Assembly (NCBI RefSeq): GCF_013114545.1
Contig: NZ_VTXI01000003.1
Location: 207,961 to 271,960 of the forward strand
Source: Vibrio sp. RE86
GTDB lineage: Bacteria; Pseudomonadota; Gammaproteobacteria; Enterobacterales; Vibrionaceae
Length of the DNA stretch: 64,000 bases
Reading direction: 5' to 3'
Positions 51,416 through 62,306 of this stretch are shown piece by piece. The translations under genes were made by a program, and so were the position numbers. Below the pieces are notes generated by a model, which was not told the origin of the DNA, did not search any database, and saw nothing but the letters and a program-made list of their open reading frames with translations. Numbering within the stretch: position 1 is the first letter of the stretch; each line of letters begins with the position of its first letter.

Positions 51416-53503
51416 TTACTTCTTCTCGTTACGCTCTTTAACTTCTGCGATTACTTGCTCAGCAACGTTTGCTGGACAAGCTGAGTACTGACCGAATTCC
51501 ATAGAGAACTGACCACGACCAGAAGTGATAGTACGTAGGTGACCGATGTAGCCAAACATTTCTGATAGAGGAACGTCTGCTTTAATACGAACGCCTGTAG
51601 TACCAGCTTGTTGGTCTTTGATCATACCACGACGACGGTTAAGGTCACCGATTACGTCACCAACGTTGTCTTCTGGAGTGAATACGTCAACGTTCATGAT
51701 TGGCTCAAGAAGTTGCGCACCAGCTTTAGGCATAGACTGACGGAATGCGCCTTTAGCAGCGATTTCGTAAGCGATAGCTGAAGAGTCAACTGCGTGGAAA
51801 CCACCGTCGAATAGTTCAACTTCTACGTCTAGAGTTGGGAAGCCAGCTAGAACACCAGTATCCATCATACCAGCGAAGCCTTTCTCAACTGCAGGCCAGA
51901 ATTCTTTAGGTACGTTACCACCAACAACTGTTGATTTGAACGTGAAGCCTGAGTTTGGCTCACCTGGCTTGATGCGGTAGTCGATCTTACCGAACTGACC
52001 AGAACCACCAGACTGCTTCTTGTGCGTGTAGCTATCTTCAACTGCTTGAGTGATAGTTTCACGGTAAGCTACCTGTGGAGCACCTACTTCTAGCTCAACG
52101 CCGTAAGTACGCTTAAGGATGTCTACCTTGATGTCTAGGTGAAGTTCACCCATACCTTTCAGGATAGTTTCGCCAGACTCTTCGTCAGTCTCAACCTGGA
52201 ATGATGGATCTTCTGCAACCATCTTACCGATAGCGATACCCATCTTCTCTGAACCGCCTTTGTCCTTAGGAGTTACAGCGATAGAGATTACTGGTTCTGG
52301 GAAGATCATAGCTTCTAGAGTACATTCGTGCTTAGGATCACATAGAGTGTGACCAGTCTGAACGTTCTTCATACCTACGATAGCGATGATGTCACCAGCT
52401 TGAGCTTCAGTTAGCTCGTTACGCTCGTCCGCTTGCATTTCACACATACGGCCGATACGTTCTGTTTTACCAGTTGCTGAGTTAAGGATAGTGTCACCCT
52501 TCTTCAGACGACCAGAGTAGATACGTACGAATGTTAGAGCACCGAAACGGTCATCCATGATCTTGAATGCTAGCGCTTTTAGTGGCTCATCTGCAGATAC
52601 AGTAGCTACTTCGCCAGTTGGCTCACCAGTTTCTGGATCTGTTAGAGGCTGAGGATCAACTTCTGCTGGAGCTGGTAGGTAATCTACAACAGCGTCAAGG
52701 ATAAGTTGCATACCTTTGTTCTTGAACGCAGAACCACAGAACGTTGGGAAGAACGCTAGGTCACGTGTACCTTTACGGATACAGCGCTTAAGGTCTTCGA
52801 TAGAAGGCTCTTCACCTTCCATGTACGCTTCCATTAGGTCGTCGTCTTGCTCTACAGCAGTTTCAACTAGCTCTTCACGGTACTGTTCTAGGTCATCAAC
52901 CATGTCCGCAGGAACATCTTGAATTTCGTAGTTTTCTGGTAGACCTGTGTCGTCCCAAACGTAAGCTTTACGGTTTAGTACGTCAACAACACCAACGAAA
53001 TCGTCTTCACGACCGATTGGCAGAGTCATTACTAGTGGGTTTGCACCAAGAACGTTCTTAACTTGATCAACAACGTTGAAGAAGTCTGCACCCATACGGT
53101 CTAGTTTGTTTACGAAGATCAGACGAGCAACTTCTGAGTCGTTCGCGTAGCGCCAGTTTGTTTCTGACTGAGGCTCAACACCACCAGAACCACAGAATAC
53201 ACCGATACCGCCGTCTAGTACTTTCAGTGAACGGTATACTTCTACTGTGAAGTCAACGTGTCCTGGAGTATCGATAACGTTTAGGCGGTGGCCATTCCAC
53301 TCACAAGTTACAGCTGCTGACTGGATTGTAATACCACGCTCAGCTTCCTGTTCCATGAAGTCAGTTGTAGACTCACCGTCGTGTACTTCACCAGTTTTGT
53401 GGATTTTACCAGTAAGCTTAAGAATACGCTCAGTGGTGGTAGTTTTACCCGCATCAACGTGCGCGAAAATACCAATGTTTCTGTACTTTGATAAATCTGC
53501 CAT
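51416..53503 (-). CDS. fusA: Elongation factor G paralogue
   Basis: A 695-residue EF-G-type translational GTPase. G motifs are visible: [15 protein letters not shown] (G1, about residues 13-27), DTPGHVDF (G3) and NKLDRMGAD (G4). Domains III to V follow, including the YRETI and [10 protein letters not shown] segments. The ATG at 53503 is chosen because the product then begins [19 protein letters not shown], the family start; a longer upstream frame is not supported. Neighbours are ndk and pepB, not the str operon genes rpsL and rpsG, so this is the second EF-G of vibrios. The function may be translocation or ribosome recycling under particular conditions. Confidence 0.92.
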   Translation of the reverse strand: MADLSKYRNIGIFAHVDAGKTTTTERILKLTGKIHKTGEVHDGESTTDFMEQEAERGITIQSAAVTCEWNGHRLNVIDTPGHVDFTVEVYRSLKVLDGGIGVFCGSGGVEPQSETNWRYANDSEVARLIFVNKLDRMGADFFNVVDQVKNVLGANPLVMTLPIGREDDFVGVVDVLNRKAYVWDDTGLPENYEIQDVPADMVDDLEQYREELVETAVEQDDDLMEAYMEGEEPSIEDLKRCIRKGTRDLAFFPTFCGSAFKNKGMQLILDAVVDYLPAPAEVDPQPLTDPETGEPTGEVATVSADEPLKALAFKIMDDRFGALTFVRIYSGRLKKGDTILNSATGKTERIGRMCEMQADERNELTEAQAGDIIAIVGMKNVQTGHTLCDPKHECTLEAMIFPEPVISIAVTPKDKGGSEKMGIAIGKMVAEDPSFQVETDEESGETILKGMGELHLDIKVDILKRTYGVELEVGAPQVAYRETITQAVEDSYTHKKQSGGSGQFGKIDYRIKPGEPNSGFTFKSTVVGGNVPKEFWPAVEKGFAGMMDTGVLAGFPTLDVEVELFDGGFHAVDSSAIAYEIAAKGAFRQSMPKAGAQLLEPIMNVDVFTPEDNVGDVIGDLNRRRGMIKDQQAGTTGVRIKADVPLSEMFGYIGHLRTITSGRGQFSMEFGQYSACPANVAEQVIAEVKERNEKK

Positions 53504-53676
53504 TGTCTTACTCTGTTTATAAGGTATAAATTGCGCGCAGAGTATATCACAATCTGTCAAGACTGATACCCTTGCACGCTCTGTATGTAAAAAAAACTTT
53601 TCTCACCAATACTAGCAGTTAATTCACCTTTTAGACGGTAAGTTCACGCTGATTGAGTCGGTTTTTTCAGAATAAA

Positions 53677-53706
53677 AATGCTGCTTACATCATCGTAAGC
53701 AGCATT
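53677..53706 (-). terminator. Rho-independent terminator of ndk
   Basis: AATGCTGCTTAC and GTAAGCAGCATT are perfect 12-base complements, followed by TTT on the minus strand. It lies 25 bases after ndk and separates it from fusA. Confidence 0.8.
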
Positions 53707-53730
53707 GATGTATCCAAACTTGCCCTGATA

Positions 53731-54156
53731 TTATCGAGGGCAAATTTCTGATTCAGGGAAGAAGAACTCGATTTCACGAGCCGCTGATTCAGGGCTATCT
53801 GAGCCATGTACTGAATTGTAGCGCATGCTGATTGCGTAATCAGCACGAATTGTTCCACATGCCGCTTCTTCTGGGTTTGTTTTGCCCATCAACTCACGGT
53901 AACGCGCAATTGCGTTTTCACCTTCAAGAACCTGAACCATAATCGGGCCTGAAGTCATAAATTCTTTAAGTGCTGGGAAAAACTCTTTGCCTTCATGCTC
54001 AGCATAAAAGCCACTTGCCTGCTCTTCAGTTAGATGAACCATTTTAGCCGCAACAATTTGTAGACCAGCTTTTTCGATGCGATGATAAATTTCACCGATA
54101 AGGTTACGTTTTACAGCATCGGGCTTAACGATCGAAAAAGTTTTTTCTAGAGCCAT
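53731..54156 (-). CDS. ndk: Nucleoside diphosphate kinase
   Basis: A 141-residue enzyme that transfers gamma-phosphate between nucleoside triphosphates and diphosphates. The catalytic histidine is in [12 protein letters not shown] and the N-terminal [12 protein letters not shown] is diagnostic. The ATG at 54156 begins MALEKTF as in the family and has AGGAT upstream. It lies between pepB and the EF-G paralogue on the same strand but is flanked by hairpins. Confidence 0.96.
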   Translation of the reverse strand: MALEKTFSIVKPDAVKRNLIGEIYHRIEKAGLQIVAAKMVHLTEEQASGFYAEHEGKEFFPALKEFMTSGPIMVQVLEGENAIARYRELMGKTNPEEAACGTIRADYAISMRYNSVHGSDSPESAAREIEFFFPESEICPR

Positions 54157-54189
54157 AGGGTATCCTTTCATTTATCTTGTTTTTGATAG

Positions 54190-54209
54190 AAGAGGCTCTT
54201 CGGCCTCTT
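54190..54209 (-). terminator. Weak terminator of pepB
   Basis: AAGAGGC and GCCTCTT surround a short loop just after pepB. The following T-run on the minus strand is poor, so partial read-through into ndk is likely. Confidence 0.45.
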
Positions 54210-54216
54210 ATTATAA

Positions 54217-55515
54217 TTATTTATTTGCTTGCTGTAGAAGCAGGCCAGCTAAGCTACGAACACCAACACCTGTTGCGCCTGCTGCCCATTTGTCTGTTGC
54301 TGACTTACGGTAGGTCGCCGCACAGTCAAAGTGCAACCAACCTTTCTTGTAATCTTCAACAAAGTATGACAAAAACGCCGCCGCTGTACTTGCACCTGGT
54401 GAGTAATCACCACTGCTGATGTTTGATAAATCAGCAAAGTTTGATGGCAGCATTCCACGGTGGAAATCCGCTAGAGGAAGTGGCCATAAACCTTCTTTCT
54501 CTTCACGTGCCGCAGTTAATGCTTGATGAGACAGTTCATCATCAAAGCTCATTAGCGCATGGTAGTCGTTACCTAACGCATTTTTAGCAGCACCTGTTAG
54601 GGTTGCGCAATCAATAATTAGCTCTGGGTTTTGCTCACTTGCATAAATGAGACCGTCCGCAAGAACAAGACGCCCTTCAGCGTCAGTATTCATGATTTCA
54701 ACAGTCTTACCATTCTTATAGGTAATGATGTCACCTAATTTCAGGGCGCGACCTGAAATCATGTTTTCAGCACAACATAGAATCAATTTCACACGTTTGT
54801 TCAAGCCACGCATGATTGCTAGACCTAGACCACCAGTGATAGTACCAGAACCGCCCATGTCAGCTTTCATCGCAGTCATGAAGCCAGATGCTTTAATGCT
54901 GTAGCCACCTGAGTCAAACGTAATGCCTTTACCTACAAGACACGCAAATACTGGCGCATTTTCATCACCCGTAGGGTTAAAATCAAGCTGTAGCATCGCT
55001 GACGTACGGTCAGAACCGCGACCCACTGCAAAGATGCCCTGCCAACCTTCAGCTAACAAGTCTTTATCTTTAACAATACGTGCTTTCACTGTACCTTCTG
55101 GCGCTACAGACTTGATAAATTCAGCCGCCATCGTCGCTAGCTGACGCGGCGCCACTTCTTCCGCAGGTTTATTAATGATATCGCGAGTAAAATCGGTCGC
55201 TTTAATTCGAGCGACGAGCTCTGCTTGGTCAGCTTCAACAAGCGGTTGCCACTCAAGTGTGTTGGCTTTTTTAGGACCACGATAACCTTGATGGAATGCC
55301 CAAACGTTTTCAAGTTCCCAGCCCTCTCCCGCTAGAGAGACTGAAGCGATGCCTTGGCCATCAAGCTTACGAGCGGCTTTTTGAATGGCACCAAGGTCAT
55401 GTTTATCGCCAAGATGGATAATTGCACCGCTTTCAGAGAACGAAAGGATTGCGTTGCTACCCCAATGTGGAGCAGCTGCCTCTTGGCTTAGAAATACTGA
55501 CATCTGTGTAGACAT
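54217..55515 (-). CDS. pepB: Peptidase B (M17 aminopeptidase)
   Basis: A 432-residue metallo-aminopeptidase of family M17, length close to E. coli PepB. The metal- and substrate-binding signature [17 protein letters not shown] is complete, and [14 protein letters not shown] holds the conserved lysine and aspartate. It hydrolyses N-terminal residues of peptides in the cytosol. The ATG at 55515 has AGGAG five bases upstream. It follows iscX, as in E. coli, separated by a terminator. Confidence 0.93.
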   Translation of the reverse strand: MSTQMSVFLSQEAAAPHWGSNAILSFSESGAIIHLGDKHDLGAIQKAARKLDGQGIASVSLAGEGWELENVWAFHQGYRGPKKANTLEWQPLVEADQAELVARIKATDFTRDIINKPAEEVAPRQLATMAAEFIKSVAPEGTVKARIVKDKDLLAEGWQGIFAVGRGSDRTSAMLQLDFNPTGDENAPVFACLVGKGITFDSGGYSIKASGFMTAMKADMGGSGTITGGLGLAIMRGLNKRVKLILCCAENMISGRALKLGDIITYKNGKTVEIMNTDAEGRLVLADGLIYASEQNPELIIDCATLTGAAKNALGNDYHALMSFDDELSHQALTAAREEKEGLWPLPLADFHRGMLPSNFADLSNISSGDYSPGASTAAAFLSYFVEDYKKGWLHFDCAATYRKSATDKWAAGATGVGVRSLAGLLLQQANK

Positions 55516-55601
55516 GGTTTCTCCTTGTCTGTACTGGCGTTGCCTACGCCTTTTTCTATTCACTCAGGGATGTTAACACTTTAATGTTAAATTGATAAAA
55601 A

Positions 55602-55628
55602 AACGGACCATAAGGTCCGTTTTTTTTA
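55602..55628. terminator. Terminator between iscX and pepB
   Basis: AACGGACC, loop ATAA, GGTCCGTT with T-runs on both strands. On the minus strand it ends the isc operon. Confidence 0.8.
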
Positions 55629-55665
55629 GTAAATTTTGTTAACTGAGAGAGGTTTCCCGTTAGGG

Positions 55666-55860
55666 TTAATCCATTTCATCCATCCAACATAGGATGACAG
55701 CTTCCAAAATCTTTTCGTTAGAGCGGTTAGGCTCATCGTCAAACTCTTCTAACTCAAGGATCCATTGATGAAGATCGGTAAATCGAACATTTTTCGGGTC
55801 GATCTCTGGAAACTTATCGCACAGCTCAATTGCAATATCGCGTGAATCCGTCCATTTCAT
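55666..55860 (-). CDS. iscX: IscX Fe-S assembly protein
   Basis: A 64-residue acidic protein (start [20 protein letters not shown]) matching IscX/YfhJ. It binds iron and IscS and modulates cysteine desulfurase activity. It is the last gene of the isc operon. Confidence 0.95.
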   Translation of the reverse strand: MKWTDSRDIAIELCDKFPEIDPKNVRFTDLHQWILELEEFDDEPNRSNEKILEAVILCWMDEMD

Positions 55861-55920
55861 TGCTTACCTTCCTTTTAATATCTACTCTAGCGGCAGTATT
55901 TGAGATTAAAGAGTGAAGAA

Positions 55921-56259
55921 TTAATGATCTTCAGATGCGTGATTTAGCGTGTATTTCGGGATCTCTACAACTAAATCTTCATCCGTTACTTTAGCCTGAC
56001 AACCAAGACGAGACTCTGGCTCAAGACCCCATGCTTTATCTAGCATATCGTCTTCCAGCTCATCACTCTCTTCTAAAGAATCAAAACCTTCACGAATTAC
56101 TACGTGACAGGTAGTACAAGCACAAGACTTTTCACATGCGTGCTCAATACCGATGCCATTTTTAAGTGCAACATCCAGTACCGTCTCACCTGCAGTAGCT
56201 TCTAGAACTGCACCTTCAGGGCATAGGTCTTCATGCGGTAATACAATAATCTTAGGCAT
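55921..56259 (-). CDS. fdx: [2Fe-2S] ferredoxin of the ISC system
   Basis: A 112-residue adrenodoxin-type ferredoxin. The cluster ligands are in HACEKSCACTTC and the later LGCQ. It supplies electrons for Fe-S cluster assembly on IscU. It sits between hscA and iscX, eleven bases after hscA. Confidence 0.95.
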   Translation of the reverse strand: MPKIIVLPHEDLCPEGAVLEATAGETVLDVALKNGIGIEHACEKSCACTTCHVVIREGFDSLEESDELEDDMLDKAWGLEPESRLGCQAKVTDEDLVVEIPKYTLNHASEDH

Positions 56260-56270
56260 AACTCTTTCTC

Positions 56271-58124
56271 TTAAATATCATTCACTGATTGACCTGACAA
56301 TGCAGCTCGAATCGATTTATCCATACGACGAGATGCAAAATCCTGACTCGCCTTATCGGTATCTTTGATGCCTTGCTCAATGGCATCAGCACTGTCACCA
56401 TTGCGAAGCTCAATCAGTGCTTCAATAGATTTCAATAGTGCTTGGCGCTCTTCTTCTGAAAGTAATTCATCGCCATCGGCTTGCATCGCGGCAATCAGAC
56501 CTTCAATAACACGATCAGCTTCAACGCGCTGCTCTGCAAGTGCACGAGCTAGCATGTCATCTTTCGCATAGGTCATCGAGTCACGAAGCATGGTTGTCAC
56601 TTCATCATCACTTAGACCATAAGAAGGCTTAACCTGAATTTCAGATTGGATGCCGGTGCTCTTTTCCATTGCAGTAACAGACAGAAGGCCATCAGCATCG
56701 ACTTGGTAAGTCACACGAATATGTGCAGCTCCCGCAGCCATCGCAGGAATCCCTTTCAATGAGAAACGCGCAAGAGAGCGACAATCATCAACCATCTCAC
56801 GTTCGCCTTGAACGACATGCACACTCATTGCCGTTTGGCCATCTTTGAATGTCGTAAATTCTTGAGCTCTCGCGACAGGGATAGTGGTATTGCGCGGAAC
56901 AATCTTTTCAACCAATCCGCCCATGGTTTCAATACCAAGAGACAGTGGAATCACGTCAAGAAGTAGCATTTCCGAGTCTGGTTTATTACCCGCTAATATA
57001 TCCGCCTGAATGCCTGCGCCGATTGCGACAACTTCATCAGGGTTAATGCTTGTTAGCGGCTTACGACCAAAGAAATCTCCTACCATTTCACGGACGAGAA
57101 GCGTACGAGTCGAACCACCAACCATTACAGCTTCTAGCACTTCGTCAGCGTCTACTTCTGCATCTTTTAGTGCACGACGGCATGACATTAGAGTTTTCTT
57201 AACAAGAGGACGAATAAGATCTTCAAATTGTTCACGGCTAACGCTGCCTTTCCAACCGAACACTTCAACATCAACGCTCTCTTTTTCAGAGAAAGCAATT
57301 TTGGTTTCAGTCGCGATGTTAAGTAACGCTCGTGTCTTCTCAGGTGATAACGGCGCTTCTAATCCTGCTTGTTCCATTAAGTAGTCAGCAAGTAAGTGGT
57401 CAAAATCATCACCACCTAACGCAGAGTCACCACCCGTTGCCAGCACTTCAAACACACCTTTAGAAAGGCGCAGAATTGAAATATCAAAGGTACCACCACC
57501 TAGGTCATAAACGGCAATAACGCCCTCTTGGCCAGAATCTAGGCCATAAGCAATAGCCGCTGCAGTCGGTTCATTTAGCAAACGTAAAACGTGCATACCA
57601 GCTAGCTTAGCAGCGTCTTTTGTACCCGCACGCTGAGCGTCATCAAAGTAAGCAGGAACAGTAATAACAACACCGGCTAGCTCTCCACCTAGTGTTGCCT
57701 CAGCTCTCTGACCCAGCGTTCTTAGGATATCGGCTGAAACCTCAATTGGATTCTTGTCGCCCGCTTGTGTTTCAAGAACAGGCAAGCCGTTATCACTTGC
57801 TTTAAATTGGTAAGGTAGATTTGGGTAACGCTGTTGAATATCGTCTAGAGAACGACCCAGTAAACGCTTTACCGAAATAATGGTATTTGCAGGATCTTGC
57901 TCGGCCAGTGCTTTTGCCTCTGCCCCAACAATAAGTTCTTCACCAGAGTAGTTCACTACAGAAGGTAAGATACTATGACCATGTTCATCTGTAAGAGTGG
58001 CAGCGTCACCACTACGCACTGACGCAACCAATGAATTGGTAGTACCTAAATCGATACCTGCTGCAAGTTTGTGCTCATGAGGTGCCGAGCTTTGACCCGG
58101 TTCTGCAATTTGAAGTAGTGCCAT
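56271..58124 (-). CDS. hscA: HscA Hsp70-type chaperone
   Basis: A 617-residue Hsp70 homologue. The nucleotide-binding N-terminal domain has [30 protein letters not shown] and a conserved [12 protein letters not shown]. The C-terminal half binds the LPPVK motif of IscU, and the LPPVK sequence is present in IscU here. With HscB it promotes transfer of the cluster from IscU to target proteins. It follows hscB after 19 bases. Confidence 0.96.
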   Translation of the reverse strand: MALLQIAEPGQSSAPHEHKLAAGIDLGTTNSLVASVRSGDAATLTDEHGHSILPSVVNYSGEELIVGAEAKALAEQDPANTIISVKRLLGRSLDDIQQRYPNLPYQFKASDNGLPVLETQAGDKNPIEVSADILRTLGQRAEATLGGELAGVVITVPAYFDDAQRAGTKDAAKLAGMHVLRLLNEPTAAAIAYGLDSGQEGVIAVYDLGGGTFDISILRLSKGVFEVLATGGDSALGGDDFDHLLADYLMEQAGLEAPLSPEKTRALLNIATETKIAFSEKESVDVEVFGWKGSVSREQFEDLIRPLVKKTLMSCRRALKDAEVDADEVLEAVMVGGSTRTLLVREMVGDFFGRKPLTSINPDEVVAIGAGIQADILAGNKPDSEMLLLDVIPLSLGIETMGGLVEKIVPRNTTIPVARAQEFTTFKDGQTAMSVHVVQGEREMVDDCRSLARFSLKGIPAMAAGAAHIRVTYQVDADGLLSVTAMEKSTGIQSEIQVKPSYGLSDDEVTTMLRDSMTYAKDDMLARALAEQRVEADRVIEGLIAAMQADGDELLSEEERQALLKSIEALIELRNGDSADAIEQGIKDTDKASQDFASRRMDKSIRAALSGQSVNDI

Positions 58125-58143
58125 GAGTGGTCCTTGTTATTAA

Positions 58144-58659
58144 CTAGCCGAGGAGCTTGTCTTCCACTAGTTCGATTTCATTTTTTAGCTTGGCGATAAA
58201 CTTTAGCTTACGTACACAGTCCGCAGCTTGCTGCCAATCTGAATCACTAAGTTGCTGTTCCGTCGTTGCTAGTTGTTGCTTAAACATCTTGCTGACTTTG
58301 CTGTCGAAGTCGAACAAAGCATCTTCAGGATCAGAGCTAGATGAAATATCTTCCAGTTCTTCACGCAACTCCATCTGCTCCATCAGAAACATAGGATCTT
58401 GCATGGTTTGTTGTTCACCGCGAATCTCAACACCATTTTGCGATAACATGTATTCAGCACGAGAGATAGGGTTCTTGAGCACTTGGTAAGCGTCATTGAT
58501 CTCTGCCGCTTTTTGTACAGCCATTAAACGGTCACGTTCAGATGCTGTGGCAAAGTTATCTGGATGGAATTGTTTTTGAAGTTCACGGAACTGTGAAGAA
58601 AGAAGGCTACCATCCAGCTGAAACTGACTTGGTAGCCCAAATAATTCGAAATAATTCAT
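58144..58659 (-). CDS. hscB: HscB J-domain co-chaperone
   Basis: A 171-residue co-chaperone. The N-terminal J domain has the HPD motif in LQKQFHPDNFATA. The C-terminal helical bundle binds IscU and presents it to HscA. The ATG at 58659 begins MNYFELFGLP as in the family; an upstream extension is rejected. Confidence 0.94.
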   Translation of the reverse strand: MNYFELFGLPSQFQLDGSLLSSQFRELQKQFHPDNFATASERDRLMAVQKAAEINDAYQVLKNPISRAEYMLSQNGVEIRGEQQTMQDPMFLMEQMELREELEDISSSSDPEDALFDFDSKVSKMFKQQLATTEQQLSDSDWQQAADCVRKLKFIAKLKNEIELVEDKLLG

Positions 58660-58716
58660 TGAGAATTCGGTCCTAGGTAATAAACCTGTGAGAAAGATAC
58701 CCACAGGCGCTATCAA

Positions 58717-59040
58717 TTAGACGTTGAAGCTTTCACCACAACCACATTCGCTTTTCGCATTTGGGTTATTGAACTCAAACCCTTCATTCAAGCCTTCTTT
58801 AACGTAGTCAAGCTCAGTGCCATCCAAGTACGCTAGGCTTTTTTGATCGATGATCACCTTAACGCCAGAGTGTTCAAATACTGAATCCTCTTCGTTTAGA
58901 TCATCAACAAACTCAAGAACATAGGCCATACCCGAACAACCCGTCGTTTTTACACCCAAGCGTAGACCGATACCTTTGCCTCGGTTTTCTAGGAATGTTC
59001 TAACGCGACTTGCCGCGGTTTCTGTCATTGTGATGGCCAT
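58717..59040 (-). CDS. iscA: IscA A-type Fe-S carrier
   Basis: A 107-residue A-type carrier with three conserved cysteines: C35 in TTGCSGMAY, and the pair in SECGCGESF near the C-terminus. It carries iron or Fe-S clusters to target proteins. It lies between iscU and hscB in the operon. Confidence 0.95.
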   Translation of the reverse strand: MAITMTETAASRVRTFLENRGKGIGLRLGVKTTGCSGMAYVLEFVDDLNEEDSVFEHSGVKVIIDQKSLAYLDGTELDYVKEGLNEGFEFNNPNAKSECGCGESFNV

Positions 59041-59101
59041 ACTGCACCTTAGTTTGTCTATATTGCGAATGAAATGGGAGAATTAATCTCCCATTATATA
59101 C

Positions 59102-59485
59102 TTATTCTTGATGTTTTTTCTTGTAGTCAGCAACTGCTGCTTTAATTGCATCTTCCGCTAGGATTGAGCAGTGAACTTTCACAGGAGGAAGCTCTAGCTC
59201 GTCTGCAATTTCAGCATTTTTAATTGCCGCTGCTTCATCAATGCTTTTACCTTTAACCCACTCAGTTACCAGTGAGCTAGAAGCGATTGCACTACCACAA
59301 CCGTACGTTTTGAACTTCGCATCTTCAATAATGCCTTCTGGCGTTACTTTGATTTGCAGTTTCATTACGTCACCACACGCAGGAGCACCAACCATGCCGC
59401 TTCCTACTGCTGGATCTTCTTTATCAAATGAACCAACGTTACGTGGGTTCTCGTAGTGATCAATTACTTTTTCGCTATATGCCAT
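59102..59485 (-). CDS. iscU: IscU Fe-S scaffold
   Basis: A 127-residue scaffold on which clusters are built. The three ligand cysteines are in GAPACGDVMK, YGCGSAIASS and VHCSILAEDA. The LPPVK motif recognised by HscA is present (ELPPVKVHC). It is 48 bases after iscS. Confidence 0.97.
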   Translation of the reverse strand: MAYSEKVIDHYENPRNVGSFDKEDPAVGSGMVGAPACGDVMKLQIKVTPEGIIEDAKFKTYGCGSAIASSSLVTEWVKGKSIDEAAAIKNAEIADELELPPVKVHCSILAEDAIKAAVADYKKKHQE

Positions 59486-59533
59486 GATATTTTACCTCGA
59501 ATCCTCTATTAAACCTTGGGAATAACCTAGTAC

Positions 59534-60748
59534 TTAGTGGTGTGCCCACTCAACTGTATCTAGGTCGATTCCTTCCTTGTACATATCCCATAGAGGAGAC
59601 ATGTCGCGCAGTTTAGTTACTGCTGTACGAATTTGTTCGATTGCGTAGTCGATCTCTTCTTCTGTCGTGAAGCGACCAAAAGAGAAGCGAACAGAACTGT
59701 GTGCTAGTTCGTCATTTAGACCAAGAGCACGAAGAACGTAAGATGGTTCTAAACTTGCTGATGTACACGCACTACCCGATGATACGGCTAGATCTTTAAG
59801 AGACATAAGCAGTGATTCACCTTCAACAAATGCAAAGCTCACGTTTAGGTTGTGAGGAACACGTTGCTCCAAGTCACCATTCACTGTTACTGCTTCAAGG
59901 TCTTTAACGCCATTTAGCAGGCGGTTACGAAGTGCCAATGCGTGATCGTAGTCTTTCTGCATGTCTTCTTTAGCAACACGGAAAGCTTCACCCATACCAA
60001 CGATTTGGTGAGTAGGTAGCGTACCAGAACGGAAACCACGTTCATGACCGCCACCATGCATCTGTGCTTCAAGACGAATACGTGGTTTACGACGTACGTA
60101 TAGAGCACCAATACCTTTAGGGCCGTAAGCTTTGTGAGCCGACATAGAGATCAGATCAACTTTCATCTCTTTTACGTCGATTGGTAGCTTACCAGCAGAT
60201 TGAGCAGCATCAACGTGGAAAACAACTTTACGTTCGCGGCACAGTTCACCGATAGATGAGATGTCTTGAATCACACCAATTTCATTGTTCACGTGCATGA
60301 TTGATACAAGTACTGTGTCTTCACGCATCGCAGCTTCAAGCTTCTTAAGATCGATAAGACCGTTTGATTCTGGCTCAAGGTAAGTGACTTCGAAGCCTTC
60401 ACGCTCTAGTTGACGGCATGGATCAAGAACAGCTTTGTGTTCTGTCTTACAAGTTATTACGTGCTTGCCTTTCTTAGAGTAGAAATGTGCAGCACCTTTA
60501 ATTGCAAGGTTGTCTGATTCAGTAGCGCCAGAAGTGAATACGATTTCACGTGGGTCTGCATTCAGCAGGTCTGCAATCTGTTCACGAGCGGTATCTACCG
60601 CCTCTTCTGCCTGCCAGCCGTAACGGTGTGAACGAGAAGCTGGGTTGCCAAACGTGCCGTCCATAGTCATGTACTGAACCATTTTTTCAGCTACACGAGG
60701 ATCAACAGGACAGGTCGCTGAATAATCTAAATAAATAGGCAGTTTCAT
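59534..60748 (-). CDS. iscS: IscS cysteine desulfurase
   Basis: A 404-residue PLP enzyme that removes sulfur from cysteine for Fe-S clusters and tRNA thiolation. The PLP lysine is in [12 protein letters not shown] and the catalytic cysteine is in [13 protein letters not shown]. It follows iscR after 29 bases and is co-regulated by it. Confidence 0.97.
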   Translation of the reverse strand: MKLPIYLDYSATCPVDPRVAEKMVQYMTMDGTFGNPASRSHRYGWQAEEAVDTAREQIADLLNADPREIVFTSGATESDNLAIKGAAHFYSKKGKHVITCKTEHKAVLDPCRQLEREGFEVTYLEPESNGLIDLKKLEAAMREDTVLVSIMHVNNEIGVIQDISSIGELCRERKVVFHVDAAQSAGKLPIDVKEMKVDLISMSAHKAYGPKGIGALYVRRKPRIRLEAQMHGGGHERGFRSGTLPTHQIVGMGEAFRVAKEDMQKDYDHALALRNRLLNGVKDLEAVTVNGDLEQRVPHNLNVSFAFVEGESLLMSLKDLAVSSGSACTSASLEPSYVLRALGLNDELAHSSVRFSFGRFTTEEEIDYAIEQIRTAVTKLRDMSPLWDMYKEGIDLDTVEWAHH

Positions 60749-60777
60749 TTTCTACTCCAATGTAACAGGCAGACCGC

Positions 60778-61284
60778 TTAAGAGCGGACGTTTACACCGA
60801 TGGGCGCGGTGCTTGTATTTTTATTAGCAAACCCATGGTTAACGGCAAGATCAATATCTTGTCGATCGGAAATTTCTAAAACTTCATTGTCAGTCATCAG
60901 CTCACCGAGAGTGATGTTGTTCAAGAAGTCACTAATACGTGAACTTAAGTCACGCCATAATGTATGGGTTAAGCAGCGAGAACCACCTTGGCAGTCTCCT
61001 TTACCATTACATTTCGTTGCATCCACAGATTCATCGACAGCCGCAATGACTGTACCAATCGCTATAGCGTGTGCGTCTTCACCTAAGCGGTAACCACCAC
61101 CTGGACCACGAACGCTAGCAACTAATCCTGCTTTACGAAGCTTTGAGAACAGCTGCTCTAGATAAGATAGCGAAATACCCTGGCGCTCTGAAATATCAGC
61201 CAAAGGCACTGGGTTTGTTTGCGAATGCAGAGCCACATCTAACATGGCTGTTACTGCGTATCTTCCTTTAGATGTAAGTCTCAT
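60778..61284 (-). CDS. iscR: IscR Fe-S-sensing repressor
   Basis: A 168-residue Rrf2-family regulator. The helix-turn-helix is near residues 25-50 ([19 protein letters not shown]). The three cluster cysteines lie in [14 protein letters not shown] and the fourth ligand is the histidine in LTHTLW. The holo-protein represses its own operon through type-1 sites, two of which lie just upstream. The ATG at 61284 begins [11 protein letters not shown] as in the family. Confidence 0.96.
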   Translation of the reverse strand: MRLTSKGRYAVTAMLDVALHSQTNPVPLADISERQGISLSYLEQLFSKLRKAGLVASVRGPGGGYRLGEDAHAIAIGTVIAAVDESVDATKCNGKGDCQGGSRCLTHTLWRDLSSRISDFLNNITLGELMTDNEVLEISDRQDIDLAVNHGFANKNTSTAPIGVNVRS

Positions 61285-61326
61285 ATAACACCATATCCAC
61301 ACCGTTTATATGGTATGAATTCTTCC

Positions 61327-61351
61327 ATACCTGACTATTTTGGTCAAGTAT
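61327..61351. promoter_or_regulatory. IscR type-1 site, proximal
   Basis: A 25-base sequence fitting the type-1 IscR consensus (ATASYYGACTRWWWYAGTCRRSTAT, one core mismatch): the arms are ATACCTGACT and GGTCAAGTAT. It lies 43-67 bases before iscR. Confidence 0.82.
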
Positions 61352-61376
61352 TTAATTGACTAATTTAGTCAGGTAT
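61352..61376. promoter_or_regulatory. IscR type-1 site, distal
   Basis: A second 25-base site abutting the first with no gap. The arms are TTAATTGACT and TAGTCAGGTAT. Only positions 1 and 4 differ from the consensus. Confidence 0.8.
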
Positions 61377-61402
61377 TAGACCTTTCAAATTAAAGGGAGA
61401 TT

Positions 61403-62128
61403 TTACTTAGAAAGTCGTTTCTCAATAGAAGTCAAAATACCACGAAGAATATTGAGCTCTTGGGCTTCTGGTCTCGCGCGGTTAAACAGGCGACGCAACT
61501 TGTTCATCACCTTGCCTGGCTGATCTTCACTGATAAACTGGGTATCTTTCGCCACTTTTTCAAGGTGTGAGAAGAATAATTCTAATTCTTTATGTCTAGG
61601 GTACTCAGCCTGCTCTTGGCTTTGAAATTGGCTTTGCTCTCGCTCTAAAAATGCCATACGCACTTCATAACTCAGAGTCTGCACGGCCATAGCTAAGTTC
61701 AGAGAGCTGTACTCTGGGTTTGCAGGTATACACACATGATAGTGACAAGTCTGTAGCTCATCATTGGTTAACCCTGTGCGCTCTCGCCCAAACACTAAAG
61801 CCACAGGAGCGTTTTGCCCCTCTTCGACAAACTTAACACCACATTCACGCGGTTCTAGCATCGGCCATTCTAAAGTACGAGAGCGGGCACTTGAGCCAAC
61901 CACTAGCGCACAATCGTCCACAGCTTCAGCTAGAGTACTAACTACTTGAGCATTTTCAGCAATATCGGCAGCACCAGCAGCCAAAGCGATAGTTTGCTCA
62001 TCAACACTGCATTGAGGGTCTACTAGCACTAAGTTCGATAAGCCCATCACTTTCATTGCGCGCGCTGCTGAACCAATATTGCCGGAGTGAGACGTCCCAA
62101 CTAGGACAACTTTAACGTTGTTAAGCAT
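61403..62128 (-). CDS. trmJ: tRNA (cytidine/uridine-2'-O)-methyltransferase TrmJ
   Basis: A 241-residue SPOUT-class methyltransferase that modifies position 32 in certain tRNAs using S-adenosylmethionine. The knotted C-terminal motif [21 protein letters not shown] and the N-terminal [21 protein letters not shown] are diagnostic. It lies upstream of iscR on the same strand and is divergent from suhB, the same arrangement as in E. coli. Confidence 0.94.
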   Translation of the reverse strand: MLNNVKVVLVGTSHSGNIGSAARAMKVMGLSNLVLVDPQCSVDEQTIALAAGAADIAENAQVVSTLAEAVDDCALVVGSSARSRTLEWPMLEPRECGVKFVEEGQNAPVALVFGRERTGLTNDELQTCHYHVCIPANPEYSSLNLAMAVQTLSYEVRMAFLEREQSQFQSQEQAEYPRHKELELFFSHLEKVAKDTQFISEDQPGKVMNKLRRLFNRARPEAQELNILRGILTSIEKRLSK

Positions 62129-62306
62129 TGATAAACCCTAAGACTAAAAATAAAGCTGCGAGATAGTATCATATACCTGAGTAAAATGGTCAGACCCTTT
62201 ATAGGATTAAAAACAAAAGCGTAAAAATTAACCACTTCCATTTGGTGATTAATCTGATATACTGCCGCCCGTTTTTCTGTTCTTTAACATCCGTTGGGAA
62301 ATTAGT

